Under the pieces are notes generated by a model. It did no database searches, had not been told where the DNA came from, and worked only from the letters and a program-made list of their open reading frames with translations. Below are positions 1-7,365 of a stretch of DNA of 27,472 nucleotides, piece after piece. Source of the stretch: an uncultured Eubacteriales bacterium (GTDB lineage: Bacteria > Bacillota > Clostridia > Christensenellales > CAG-138); assembly GCA_900543475.1 (NCBI GenBank), contig UQRU01000020.1, forward strand, positions 1-27,472. The letters run 5' to 3'. Both the position numbers and the translations under genes were made by a program. Every line of letters starts with the position of its first letter. Position 1 is the first letter of the stretch.

Positions 1-1131
1 GTGCTCCTTGGCGTTGACCAGGGTCACATCGCCATCGTCGACTTCGGGCTCTTCGTCCAGCAGGGAGAAGATGCGGTGGGCGCCGGCCAGGCCCATGATG
101 ACCATGTTGATCTGGTTGGACACCTGGCCGATGGAGCCGGCGAACTGCTTGGTCATGTTCAGGAACGGCACCACGATGCTGATGCTGAAGGCCATGCCGG
201 AAAGGCTGACGTTGGGGGCGCCGGACAGCAGCAGGGCGCCGCCCACCAGGGCCACCACCACGTACATCACGTTGCCGATGTTGCCCAGCAGCGGCATGAG
301 AATGTTGGCAAAACGGTTGCCGTTGCGAGCGTTAAAGAAGATTTCGGCGTTGACCTTGTCAAAGTCGGCCTTGGCGCCTTCCTCGTGGCAGAAGACCTTG
401 ATGACCTTTTGTCCGGTCATCATTTCCTCCATGAACGCCTCAGCGTTGGCCAGGGTGATCTGCTGGCGCAGGAAGTAGGAGGAAGAGCGCTTGGTAATGG
501 CCCGGGCGGAGATAGCCATGCAGACCACGCCGGCCACCACCACGAGGGCCAGGAAGACGCTGTAGTAAACCATGATGCAGAACACCACGAACAGCGTAAT
601 GGCAGAGATGAGGATATTGGGAAGGCTCTGGCTAATAAGCTGACGCAGGGTGTCGACATCGTTGGTGTAGTAGCTCATGATGTCGCCGTGGCCATTGGTG
701 TCAAAGTACCGGATGGGCAGGTCCTGCATGTGGTCGAACATCTTCTGCCGCAGCTTTTTCAGGGAGCCCTGGGTAATAATGGCCATCATCTGCGTGTAGA
801 AGGCGCCGGCAATGAGGCTGACCACATACATGGCCACCAGGATCCCTACATAGCCGAGGATTTTTCCGGAGACTGCCGACCAGTCGCCGCTCTTGTAGCT
901 CTGGTCCACCAAGGAGATGACCTTTTGCAGGAAGACCGCCGGCATGGAGCTGACGAGAGCGTTGATCAGGATGCAAACCAGCGTCACCGGCAGCAGCACT
1001 GGATAGAATTCAAACAGGGTTTTCAGCAGTCTGCGGAGTACGCCCTTTGGGGCGCGGCGGCCGCGGCTGGTGGTGGTACGGGTCGCAGCGGGGGCGGCAT
1101 TCCGTCCTTCCAATGTGTCTTTATTCTTCAT
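1..1131 (-). CDS. ABC exporter half-transporter, permease domain (3' part cut by window edge)
   Basis: This is the transmembrane half of an ABC exporter, running off the left window edge, so only 377 residues are visible. A basic N-terminus (about 30 residues) is followed by hydrophobic membrane segments. The stretch around residues 120-130 (GDIMSYYTNDVDTLRQ) is typical of the first intracellular loop of type I exporters. The visible part ends shortly after the conserved DEEPEVDDG linker, so the nucleotide-binding domain lies outside the window. The ATG at 1131 overlaps the end of the upstream transporter gene by 11 nt and has an AGGTGA ribosome binding site just upstream, so the two are translationally coupled. 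It is probably the catalytically competent partner of the degenerate half encoded upstream; that is inference because its ATPase motifs are not visible. Substrate unknown; a drug or peptide is plausible given the MarR regulator. Confidence 0.9.
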   Translation of the reverse strand, partial: MKNKDTLEGRNAAPAATRTTTSRGRRAPKGVLRRLLKTLFEFYPVLLPVTLVCILINALVSSMPAVFLQKVISLVDQSYKSGDWSAVSGKILGYVGILVAMYVVSLIAGAFYTQMMAIITQGSLKKLRQKMFDHMQDLPIRYFDTNGHGDIMSYYTNDVDTLRQLISQSLPNILISAITLFVVFCIMVYYSVFLALVVVAGVVCMAISARAITKRSSSYFLRQQITLANAEAFMEEMMTGQKVIKVFCHEEGAKADFDKVNAEIFFNARNGNRFANILMPLLGNIGNVMYVVVALVGGALLLSGAPNVSLSGMAFSISIVVPFLNMTKQFAGSIGQVSNQINMVIMGLAGAHRIFSLLDEEPEVDDGDVTLVNAKEH

Positions 1132-2866
1132 CAGGATCACCTGCCTTCGTCTGGGACGTATACACTTCACGGTAAATCTCGTTGCTCTTCAAAAGCTCTT
1201 CATGGGTGCCGATGGCGCTGATGCGGCCGCCTTCCATGACAATGATGCGGTCGGCGTCCTCCACCGAGGCCACACGCTGGGCAATGATAATTTTGGTGGT
1301 ATCCGGAATGAACTCACGGAAGCCCTGGCGGATCAGGGCGTCGGTATGGGTGTCCACAGCGGAGGTGGAATCGTCGAGGATCAGGACCTTGGGCTTTTTC
1401 AGCAGGGCCCGGGCGATGCAAAGACGCTGCTTCTGTCCGCCGGAGACGTTGCTGCCCCCCTGCTCAATCCAGGTGTCGTACTTGTCCGGGAACTGCTGGA
1501 TGAACTCGTCGGCCTGGGCCAGGCGGCAGGCCTCATACATCTCTTCATCGGTAGCGTTGGGGTTGCCCCAGCGGAGATTGTCCTTGATGGTGCCGGAGAA
1601 CAGCACGTTCTTCTGCAGCACCATGGCCACGTTGTCGCGGAGGACTTCCAGGTCATAATTCCGCACGTCCACGCCGCCGACCCGGACCGCGCCCTCCGTC
1701 ACGTCGTAGAGCCGGGGGATCAGCTGCACCAGGGTGGTCTTGGACGAGCCCGTTCCGCCCAGGATGCCGATGAGTTCGCCGGAACGGATGTGGAGATCCA
1801 CATGCTCCAGGGCATTGCGCTCGGCGGTCCGGGAGTACTTGTAGCTGACGCCGTCAAAATCGATGGAGCCGTCCTTCACTTCCTTGACCGCATTCTCGAG
1901 GCTGGTCAGGCTACTCTGTTCCTGCAACACCTCCACGATACGCTCGGCAGACTCCATGGACATGGTGATGATCACAAACACCATGGAGAGCATCATCAGG
2001 CTCATGAGGATCTGGAAGCTGTATGTAATGATGGCCGACATCTGGCCGACGTTGGCCTCCAGGCCCTGGCTGGAAATGACGGCGTAAGAGCCGAAGCTCA
2101 GGACGAAGACCATGCCGGCGTACACGCAGAACTGCATCATGGGGTTGTTGATGGCCATGATGCGTTCGGCACGGGTGAAGTCCTTGCAGACGTCCTCGGC
2201 GGCGACGCCGAACTTCTTCTTCTCGTAGTCCCCGCGGACGTAGCTTTTGACCACGCGCATGGCCTGGACGTTTTCCTGCACCGAGTCGTTGAGGGCATCG
2301 TACTTGCGGAACACCCGGCGGAAAATGGGGGTGGCCTTGCGGATCACCAGAACCAGGCCAACGCCCAGCAAGGGGATCGTCACCAGGAAGATCAAGGCCA
2401 GACGGCCGCCCATGGCAAAGCCCATGATGAAGGAGAAGATCAGCATCAGCGGGCCGCGGGTGGCCACGCGAATGATCATCATAAAGGACATCTGCACGTT
2501 CATGACATCGGTGGTCATCCGGGTAACCAAACTGGAGACGGAGAACTTGTCGATGTTTTCAAACGAATAGTCCTGAATGTGGTAAAACATATCCTGCCGC
2601 AGATTCCGGGCGAAGCCCGTGGAAGCTGTGGCGCAGGTGTTGCCGGCTGCCACGCCGAGAATCAGCGACAGCACGGCCATAATAATCAGCTGCAAGCCGT
2701 ATTGGACGATGACGTCCATGCCGCAGCCGGCCTGCATCTCGTTGACGAGATTGGCGATCACAAACGGGATGATACATTCCAGAATGACCTCGCCCACCAC
2801 CAGGATCGGCGTGAGGATTGCCGGCTTCTTGAATTCCCGTATGCTTTTACTGAGTGTTTTGATCAT
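1121..2866 (-). CDS. ABC exporter half-transporter with degenerate ATPase site
   Basis: A full-length fused permease-ATPase of 581 aa, the usual size for a half-exporter. The membrane domain occupies roughly residues 15-310 and the nucleotide-binding domain residues 330-575. Seen directly: Walker A GGTGSSKTT, signature NVSGGQKQR and Walker B VLILDDSTSAVD. The catalytic Glu after Walker B is Asp, and the switch His is Gln (IIIAQRV instead of IAHR). This pair of changes is known from the non-canonical half of heterodimeric exporters such as BmrC or TM287, so the protein should work with the partner encoded immediately downstream. The ATG is preceded by AGGAGG about 11 nt upstream. It lies 102 bp after marR, with a GC-rich inverted repeat between them. 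Confidence 0.95.
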   Translation of the reverse strand: MIKTLSKSIREFKKPAILTPILVVGEVILECIIPFVIANLVNEMQAGCGMDVIVQYGLQLIIMAVLSLILGVAAGNTCATASTGFARNLRQDMFYHIQDYSFENIDKFSVSSLVTRMTTDVMNVQMSFMMIIRVATRGPLMLIFSFIMGFAMGGRLALIFLVTIPLLGVGLVLVIRKATPIFRRVFRKYDALNDSVQENVQAMRVVKSYVRGDYEKKKFGVAAEDVCKDFTRAERIMAINNPMMQFCVYAGMVFVLSFGSYAVISSQGLEANVGQMSAIITYSFQILMSLMMLSMVFVIITMSMESAERIVEVLQEQSSLTSLENAVKEVKDGSIDFDGVSYKYSRTAERNALEHVDLHIRSGELIGILGGTGSSKTTLVQLIPRLYDVTEGAVRVGGVDVRNYDLEVLRDNVAMVLQKNVLFSGTIKDNLRWGNPNATDEEMYEACRLAQADEFIQQFPDKYDTWIEQGGSNVSGGQKQRLCIARALLKKPKVLILDDSTSAVDTHTDALIRQGFREFIPDTTKIIIAQRVASVEDADRIIVMEGGRISAIGTHEELLKSNEIYREVYTSQTKAGDPDEE

Positions 2867-2886
2867 ACCAGAAAATTCCTCCTATC

Positions 2887-2958
2887 CAAACTCCCGGGGC
2901 CTTCCCCGCCCGCGGGCCGCCTCCGCACCGCCCGAGGCGTGGCCCCATCCCGAGTTTG
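2887..2958. repeat. GC-rich inverted repeat between marR and the exporter gene
   Basis: The arms CAAACTC (2887-2893) and GAGTTTG (2952-2958) enclose a second pair, GGGGCC (2896-2901) and GGCCCC (2941-2946). Smaller GCCTC/GAGGC pairing lies inside. In the minus-strand transcript the structure ends just before the AGGAGG of the exporter gene and leaves that site exposed. There is no T-run, so it is not a standard terminator. It may act as an mRNA processing or stability element; that role is inferred. Confidence 0.5.
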
Positions 2959-2968
2959 AAAACAAATT

Positions 2969-3508
2969 TTAACGAATATCCGGAGATTGCCAACCGCGAT
3001 CTTCGGGTTTCCTCTCCGTCTCATCGGCGGGCCGAGGGGATTGGTCCGCCGCATGTGGCGCGCCGTTGGAAGCGCTGAGGTTTTGGATCATCCGATCCAG
3101 GGAGCTGTGGAGCTGGGTAATTTCCCCAGGGGACATGTCGCTGACCAGCCGCTGCTCCCACGCGGCCAGATGATCGAGGACCTGCTGGTTGGTCTCCAGC
3201 GCCCGCTCTGTGACGAGAATCTGCTTGCACCGCCGGTCCTCCGGCGACGGCTCGAAGCGAAGATAGCCTTTTGCCTCCAGCCGCTGCAGCAGCCCCGACA
3301 CCGTGGGGTGGGTAAAGGAGAAGTGCCGCTCAAGGTCCCGGGGATAAGCCCTCTCCTGCTGGCGTGCCCGATAACACAGGTAACCCAGAACGATGGCCTG
3401 TGAACTGGTCAGATCCAGGGATGTGATGCTGTTGGTCATGTTCTGTGTCAGCAGTTTGGAAATGGTTTTGATCTTGAATCCCAGGTCGTCTCTGCCGACC
3501 GGTAACAT
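2969..3508 (-). CDS. MarR-family transcriptional regulator
   Basis: 179 aa. A winged helix-turn-helix spans about residues 30-115, with the DNA-binding helices around AYPRDLERHFSFTHPTVSGLLQRLEAKGYL and a wing rich in basic residues (SPEDRRCKQILVT). The C-terminal 35 residues are polar and probably disordered, an extension beyond the usual 140-150 aa. The ATG at 3508 has GGAGG at 3517-3521 with 8-nt spacing. It is the first gene of a three-gene unit with the two exporter genes. Two dyads sit over the transcription start, so the obvious model is an autorepressor that releases the exporter operon when a ligand binds. The family and context support that, but the ligand is unknown. Confidence 0.93.
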   Translation of the reverse strand: MLPVGRDDLGFKIKTISKLLTQNMTNSITSLDLTSSQAIVLGYLCYRARQQERAYPRDLERHFSFTHPTVSGLLQRLEAKGYLRFEPSPEDRRCKQILVTERALETNQQVLDHLAAWEQRLVSDMSPGEITQLHSSLDRMIQNLSASNGAPHAADQSPRPADETERKPEDRGWQSPDIR

Positions 3509-3516
3509 GGATGCCG

Positions 3517-3521
3517 CCTCC
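3517..3521 (-). promoter_or_regulatory. marR ribosome binding site
   Basis: GGAGG on the minus strand, 8 nt before the ATG at 3508. It fixes the start codon of the regulator. Confidence 0.8.
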
Positions 3522-3534
3522 TTTTTTTAAATTA

Positions 3535-3566
3535 GTAGCATACTACCTAATTTGGTAGCAAGCTAC
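3535..3566. promoter_or_regulatory. Tandem operator dyads for the MarR regulator
   Basis: Two GTAG-N4-CTAC dyads are seen: 3535-3546 (spacer CATA) and 3555-3566 (spacer CAAG, extending to GTAGC-AA-GCTAC). Their centres are 20 bp apart, close to two helical turns. A third pairing, CTACC/GGTAG, links them (3543-3547 with 3554-3558). They begin immediately downstream of the -10 box and cover the expected start site, as expected for repressor binding. Assignment to this MarR protein is inferred from position. Confidence 0.75.
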
Positions 3567-3595
3567 ATAATAGTGGAAGAACGGCCGGTTGTCAA
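3567..3595 (-). promoter_or_regulatory. Promoter of the marR-exporter operon
   Basis: On the minus strand TTGACA (3590-3595) and TATTAT (3567-3572) are separated by exactly 17 nt. This is a near-consensus vegetative (SigA) promoter with an expected start near 3560, inside the operator dyads. Confidence 0.8.
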
Positions 3596-3728
3596 GGGAC
3601 GTTCACAAAATTTTATTTGGTGTTTTGCTCGTGCAAACAGCTTCCTTATTAAAATAAGAACAAACAAAGCCGTTGACCTTAAACGGCAATATCGGTCAAC
3701 GGTCAGTCTTCGGTATTTCGTTGACAAA

Positions 3729-4142
3729 TCAATGAATCTTATTCTGCAAACTTCCCAAGTGTATCGCCGGCAGTGCGATACACGGCCCAATCCCACATTG
3801 GCCCCCGCCAAGCGATGGATAGAAATCCACGCTGGGGCTATTCCAGTCTAGGCGCCATTCCAATCGTCCGCATTTTCGCTCCACGGCAATGGATGCCAGG
3901 TCTTCGGGGTTGGGAAATTGCCCTCCGTGCCCCGCATCCGCCTGGTCAAACAGTTCATGAATGGAATCTATAACACCAAAACAGGCATCCCTGGAGGGAT
4001 TCTGAAACACACGCGGATCAAATGCAGCCTGTTTGATCTGTAGGAGGAAACAGGTTCCGCCGATGTAACCATGCGCCCCGTAGGGTTCTTCTTTATCCTG
4101 CATCCGCAGGCGGAACTGCTTGGTGCGCACGCGCCCCTCCAT
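3729..4142 (-). CDS. Hypothetical protein, unrecognised
   Basis: About 137 aa from the ATG at 4142, which has AGGAAAGG just upstream. The frame is also open to an ATG at 4259, but those extra 39 residues look non-coding and lack a good ribosome binding site. The body reads like a real protein, with varied composition and codon use like the neighbours. It has a glycine-rich segment near the N-terminus (GAHGYIGG), an acidic middle and aromatic residues (WRLDW, DFYP) near the C-terminus. No family is recognised. It lies between truncated sigK and the marR promoter on the same strand as both. It could be a small conserved gene or a remnant. Confidence 0.4.
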   Translation of the reverse strand: MEGRVRTKQFRLRMQDKEEPYGAHGYIGGTCFLLQIKQAAFDPRVFQNPSRDACFGVIDSIHELFDQADAGHGGQFPNPEDLASIAVERKCGRLEWRLDWNSPSVDFYPSLGGGQCGIGPCIALPAIHLGSLQNKIH

Positions 4143-4335
4143 GCCCTTTCCTAAATGTGATCCTGAAAATCCCGGTACAGATCTTGTGGTTTTTGAGAAA
4201 TGCCCGCTTATCGTTTTGTCTATATTGTCCCTTACCGTAAAGGATGCGCCCTTTGGCATAGTTTATCAAGTTTTTCCAGCCCCACCCCCCTTGTCCCACA
4301 AGGCTTTCCGGGCTCCATTTACATTAGCGGCGGCG

Positions 4336-4971
4336 CTATACATAGGACCTGGATATCCCCAGCCTTTTGGCGATCTCCCGCTGGGGGAGGACGGGGCACC
4401 CATCCAAGCCGTATCGCAGTTGGATCACCATGCGTTCCCGCTCCGTCAGGACCCGGTCCATGACCGCTTTGAGCTGGGTCCCAAATAGGGTCTGTTCCAC
4501 CTGGTTTTGCACGTCTTCCCCGTCGGTGCCCAGTATTTCCGCCAGGGAGATCTCGTTCCCGTCCTTATCCGTCCCGATGGGTTCGCTAAGGGAAACTTCC
4601 CCGGCGGATTTCTTTTCCGCCCGTAGGCTCATAAGGATCTCGTTTTCTATGCACCGGGCCGCATAGGTGGCCAGGGTGTTGCCCTTATCCGGCTTAAAGG
4701 TGGAAACGGCTTTGATGAGCCCCACCGTGCCGATGGAGATCAAATCGTCCGGGTCCCTGCGGGGGGCGCTGTATTTTTTGGCGATATGGGCCACCAGCCG
4801 GAGATTATGTTCGATCAAAAGGTTGCGGGCCCCTTGGTCCCCTTGGGTAAGCCTTTGGATCAATGCCTTTTCCTCCTGGGGCTCCAGCGGAGGCGGAAAG
4901 GCGTTTGTGCCGCGCACATAGCCCGCGAAGAAACATACATCCCGGGCAAGCTGTAAGATGGCGTCCAGCAT
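4336..4971 (-). CDS. sigK: Sporulation sigma factor SigK, C-terminally truncated
   Basis: The 211 aa match pro-sigma-K: a short hydrophobic pro-sequence (about residues 1-20), the core-binding region 2 (NLRLVAHIAKKYS, DLISIGTVGLIKAV, LATYAARCIENEILM) and region 4 (LTERERMVIQLRYGL, QREIAKRLGISRSYV). Known SigK proteins continue after SYV with a conserved SRIEKKAL-like end of the recognition helix and about 20-30 more residues. Here a TAG follows SYV directly, and none of the three downstream frames restores the motif. As it stands the protein should not read a -35 element. Possible explanations are a pseudogene, or interruption by a sigK-intervening (skin-like) element whose other end lies outside the window. 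The start at 4971 has a GGAGGTG site placed within a hairpin. Confidence 0.85.
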   Translation of the reverse strand: MLDAILQLARDVCFFAGYVRGTNAFPPPLEPQEEKALIQRLTQGDQGARNLLIEHNLRLVAHIAKKYSAPRRDPDDLISIGTVGLIKAVSTFKPDKGNTLATYAARCIENEILMSLRAEKKSAGEVSLSEPIGTDKDGNEISLAEILGTDGEDVQNQVEQTLFGTQLKAVMDRVLTERERMVIQLRYGLDGCPVLPQREIAKRLGISRSYV

Positions 4972-5002
4972 GATACACCTCCGAAAACACAGGGTGTATC
5001 AT
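4970..5002. promoter_or_regulatory. Inverted repeat enclosing the sigK start region
   Basis: A perfect 10-bp inverted repeat, ATGATACACC (4970-4979) and GGTGTATCAT (4993-5002), with a 13-nt loop. In the sigK mRNA the second half of the stem contains part of the ribosome binding site and the first two bases of the start codon. It could be a translation-blocking hairpin or, as DNA, a protein-binding dyad. The sequence alone does not decide which. Confidence 0.6.
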
Positions 5003-5128
5003 CTTATGTCTATTGTTCGGGGATTATGCCCAAAGCCGCCTGCCTCCCCCCAGGCAAACGCCCCGTTTCCCTCTGGCCGGGCATGGGCGGCAAAGGCATA
5101 GGGGCTTCCTCCTAGACGCCGCGGCGCC

Positions 5129-6793
5129 TCAATTCAAAACCTGGTTGATCCCCCGCATTTGACAGAATTTCATCCCCAGCTGCAGGGTGAGCAGGTCATT
5201 GCTATCGTTCATATTCAAGCCGGTGAGCTTCTCTATTTTTTTCAGCCGATAGCGCAGGGTCTCAATGTGGATGTAAAGGGCTTGGGCCGTTTCCGTTTTA
5301 TTCATATTATTATCGAAATACGCCTGCAAGGTCTCTACAAGTAGGCCCTTGTTCTTTTGGTCGTATTGGATGAGGGAACCGATGGTTTTATTGTAGCAGG
5401 ATGCAAAATATTTATCCTCAAACAGAGGATATAAAAACCGGGCCGCATCATCCTGGTCGAAAAATACCAGTCCCGATTTGCTTCTGTACATTGTGGTCAC
5501 CAGGCAGTCGTGATACATGGACGGCAGCTCCTTGATGGAGTTATAGATATTCGACGCGCCGATCATTACCCGGGGCTTTCCGTCAGGGAAATGGGTCAAA
5601 TACATTTCAAACCGTTCGGCAAAGCGTTTGATATCTTCGTTGTTGCGGACTTTGATAAAAATGTATATGGCGTTCCCCCGGTCCGTAATAAGGTATTGCC
5701 CTTTGAACAGCCTGTTGATCACGCTGTACATGTATTGTTTTAAGCGGTCCGGATCCCCGTTTTCGGATCGGTCCTGATAGCTGATCACGATCCCGCAATA
5801 ATGCCCCCTGGAATTCCAGGTAAAGTCCCCCTCAATGCTCTGCAATAATTCCCGGTTGGGGATTTCGCTATTGAGCATCAATTCCGTTGCCGTCCGCCGC
5901 AGGTGCAATTCCCGGAAGGCGGTCCGTTCTTCTGAATTGTATTTCAGGGAAAGCACCATGCCCCCTTGCTCTATGGCGCTTAGCTGCTGGCCGTCAAAGG
6001 CGTTTGAGCTGATGACGCACATGCGATAGTTCAATCTGGTATCGGATAGCCTTAATTCAAAGGCGTAAAAATCCCCATAGGGCAAGCAGAGCTTTATGGG
6101 CTCGGTGCGGTTGGCTTTATTGGGCGCCTCGTCCGGCGCGGCGGGGGCGTTCTTTTGGGCGGAGATCCGTTTGCGGAATTCCTCCATGGCCTCCCGGTGG
6201 AACCCGTCCGCCGTATAGCAGCTAAAGGATTCTATATACGCGTTATCATATACGCAGATGGAGATCCCAAATAGGCTGGAAAGGGCCACCACCACCTCTT
6301 CCGTATTGTTGTAGTCAAACACCAGGGACAATAGGCGGCTATCGATGTTGCGAGCCCGCACCAAGGCGCTGTTGCGCTTATAAAACAGCTTTTCATAAAA
6401 TTTGGCGGTCACGTCCGTATAGGAAGCCTCCCGGGGCATGCTGATGATGGGAAGCTTGCAGCGGTTGGCCTCCTCCAGCATATCCTTTGTAAATTCGGAA
6501 AGATAGCGCCCTCTTTTTATTGCCACCGCCGCCCCCCCGTGCTCGCTGATCTTTTGGACGAACATAGGCAGGTATTGCTGATATTCGTGCATGGCATAGC
6601 CTGAGGATAGTAAAAATTCATGGCCCCGCAGCCAGTCTGTGCCGTCCGGGGTCTCCCAAACTGCAATGTGCTCGCATCTATTATTCATTCCATTGTAACC
6701 TGCAATAAAATCGCAGTCCATTTTGGATGAAAGAATTTCAAATACCTCGGCAACAGTGAGAAATATTTCTTCGTTTTGATTTAAAATATCCAT
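5129..6793 (-). CDS. PucR-family transcriptional regulator
   Basis: 554 aa. Residues about 12-135 match the PucR N-terminal domain (WETPDGTDWLRGHEFLLSSGY region). The C-terminal 70 residues carry the PucR-type helix-turn-helix (about residues 484-550, NMNKTETAQALYIHIETLRYRLKKIEKLTGL region). The middle third is typical of the linking ligand/dimer region in this family. The ATG at 6793 follows GGTGAAA. The gene is divergent from the livK-AOR operon across a 572-bp AT-rich gap, which makes it the likely regulator of that operon. PucR-type proteins often respond to purine, amino-acid or other nitrogen compounds; the ligand here is unknown. Confidence 0.9.
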   Translation of the reverse strand: MDILNQNEEIFLTVAEVFEILSSKMDCDFIAGYNGMNNRCEHIAVWETPDGTDWLRGHEFLLSSGYAMHEYQQYLPMFVQKISEHGGAAVAIKRGRYLSEFTKDMLEEANRCKLPIISMPREASYTDVTAKFYEKLFYKRNSALVRARNIDSRLLSLVFDYNNTEEVVVALSSLFGISICVYDNAYIESFSCYTADGFHREAMEEFRKRISAQKNAPAAPDEAPNKANRTEPIKLCLPYGDFYAFELRLSDTRLNYRMCVISSNAFDGQQLSAIEQGGMVLSLKYNSEERTAFRELHLRRTATELMLNSEIPNRELLQSIEGDFTWNSRGHYCGIVISYQDRSENGDPDRLKQYMYSVINRLFKGQYLITDRGNAIYIFIKVRNNEDIKRFAERFEMYLTHFPDGKPRVMIGASNIYNSIKELPSMYHDCLVTTMYRSKSGLVFFDQDDAARFLYPLFEDKYFASCYNKTIGSLIQYDQKNKGLLVETLQAYFDNNMNKTETAQALYIHIETLRYRLKKIEKLTGLNMNDSNDLLTLQLGMKFCQMRGINQVLN

Positions 6794-6842
6794 TGCGTTT
6801 CACCATACAAAGATGTAATTTAACGTAAGGTTAGGTTTCCCT

Positions 6843-6870
6843 TGAAAGCGTGGTTTTTTAAACGCTTCAA
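6843..6870. promoter_or_regulatory. Dyad upstream of the PucR-type gene
   Basis: AAGCGT (6846-6851) and ACGCTT (6862-6867) form a perfect 6-bp dyad with a 10-nt AT-rich spacer. The flanks TTGAA and TTCAA lengthen the symmetry imperfectly. It is a candidate autoregulatory operator. Confidence 0.35.
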
Positions 6871-7110
6871 ATGCAAAAAATCAGAAAATTAATTTTAATT
6901 CTGGCATCATGATTCTACGTAAAAAATAGCGGCAAAATTACGGTCCTCCAAGAAGGCTAAAAATATGCTGAAAACTCTTAGTTAATTTTATCGTATCTCC
7001 TTGCTTCATTGCAACCAGGAAAAATTTATTTTCGTTCTTTTTTTATGCAAGGCCAATAGGGCCGAAAGGCGGGAGATCGATTGTATAAATTCCCTGCGGC
7101 ATCCGTATTA

Positions 7111-7124
7111 TATGATATATCATA
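7111..7124. promoter_or_regulatory. Perfect palindrome upstream of the livK promoter
   Basis: TATGATATATCATA is a 14-bp perfect palindrome centred about 50 bp upstream of the -35 box of the livK promoter. That spacing suits an activator site, but its AT-only-like composition makes chance possible. Confidence 0.35.
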
Positions 7125-7167
7125 ATAAAATATAAATATTATTATGCATACTAGTGATTATTACCAA

Positions 7168-7196
7168 TTGAAACGCCTATATCGTTATGCTATAAT
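7168..7196 (+). promoter_or_regulatory. Promoter of the livK-AOR operon
   Basis: TTGAAA (7168-7173), a 17-nt spacer and a perfect TATAAT (7191-7196). The predicted start near 7203 leaves a 5' leader of about 160 nt before livK. The leader contains a small ACTCC/GGAGT hairpin (7243-7261). Confidence 0.7.
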
Positions 7197-7365
7197 TCCT
7201 GCATGATAAAAACGGATCGATCATTAATTTCTTTATTTTACCACTCCTGTTTTTTTGGAGTAAATTTATAATAAAATTCATAATAATACAAATCCTATCC
7301 TATGGTGGCGTGCAAGGCCTTGCCTTGTGAAATAATATAAACTTAATGAATGTGGAGGAAAAAAT

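Larger units (their letters stand above)
6794..7365. promoter_or_regulatory. Divergent regulatory region between the pucR-type gene and livK
   Basis: This 572-bp gap is strikingly AT-rich compared with the genes around it and has no convincing gene. It holds an AAGCGT/ACGCTT dyad (6846-6851 and 6862-6867) about 55 bp before the regulator, a short GC-rich island around 7055-7078 (GGCC-AATAG-GGCC, then GCC-GAAA-GGC), a 14-bp perfect palindrome at 7111-7124, and a forward promoter at 7168-7196. No known riboswitch was recognised. Confidence 0.7.

Noticed and set aside
1..2959. Long plus-strand open frames (1-1221 and 1070-2959)
   Set aside because: They lie opposite clear ABC transporter genes; the His/Asp/Gly-rich translations are typical antisense shadows of GC-rich coding DNA.
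3552..3851. 99-codon plus-strand frame
   Set aside because: It starts within the operator region, has no ribosome binding site and overlaps the marR promoter.
3729..4335. Serine recombinase of a skin-like element next to sigK
   Set aside because: No recombinase motifs are seen in this interval or elsewhere in the window.
4321..4345. Simple one-base frameshift explaining the sigK stop
   Set aside because: Neither alternative frame after SYV restores the conserved SRIEKKAL-like sequence, so a single-base error does not explain the truncation.
7050..7110. Molybdenum/tungsten cofactor riboswitch
   Set aside because: Small GC-rich hairpins are present, but I could not match the Moco motif, and the segment lies upstream of the predicted livK promoter.
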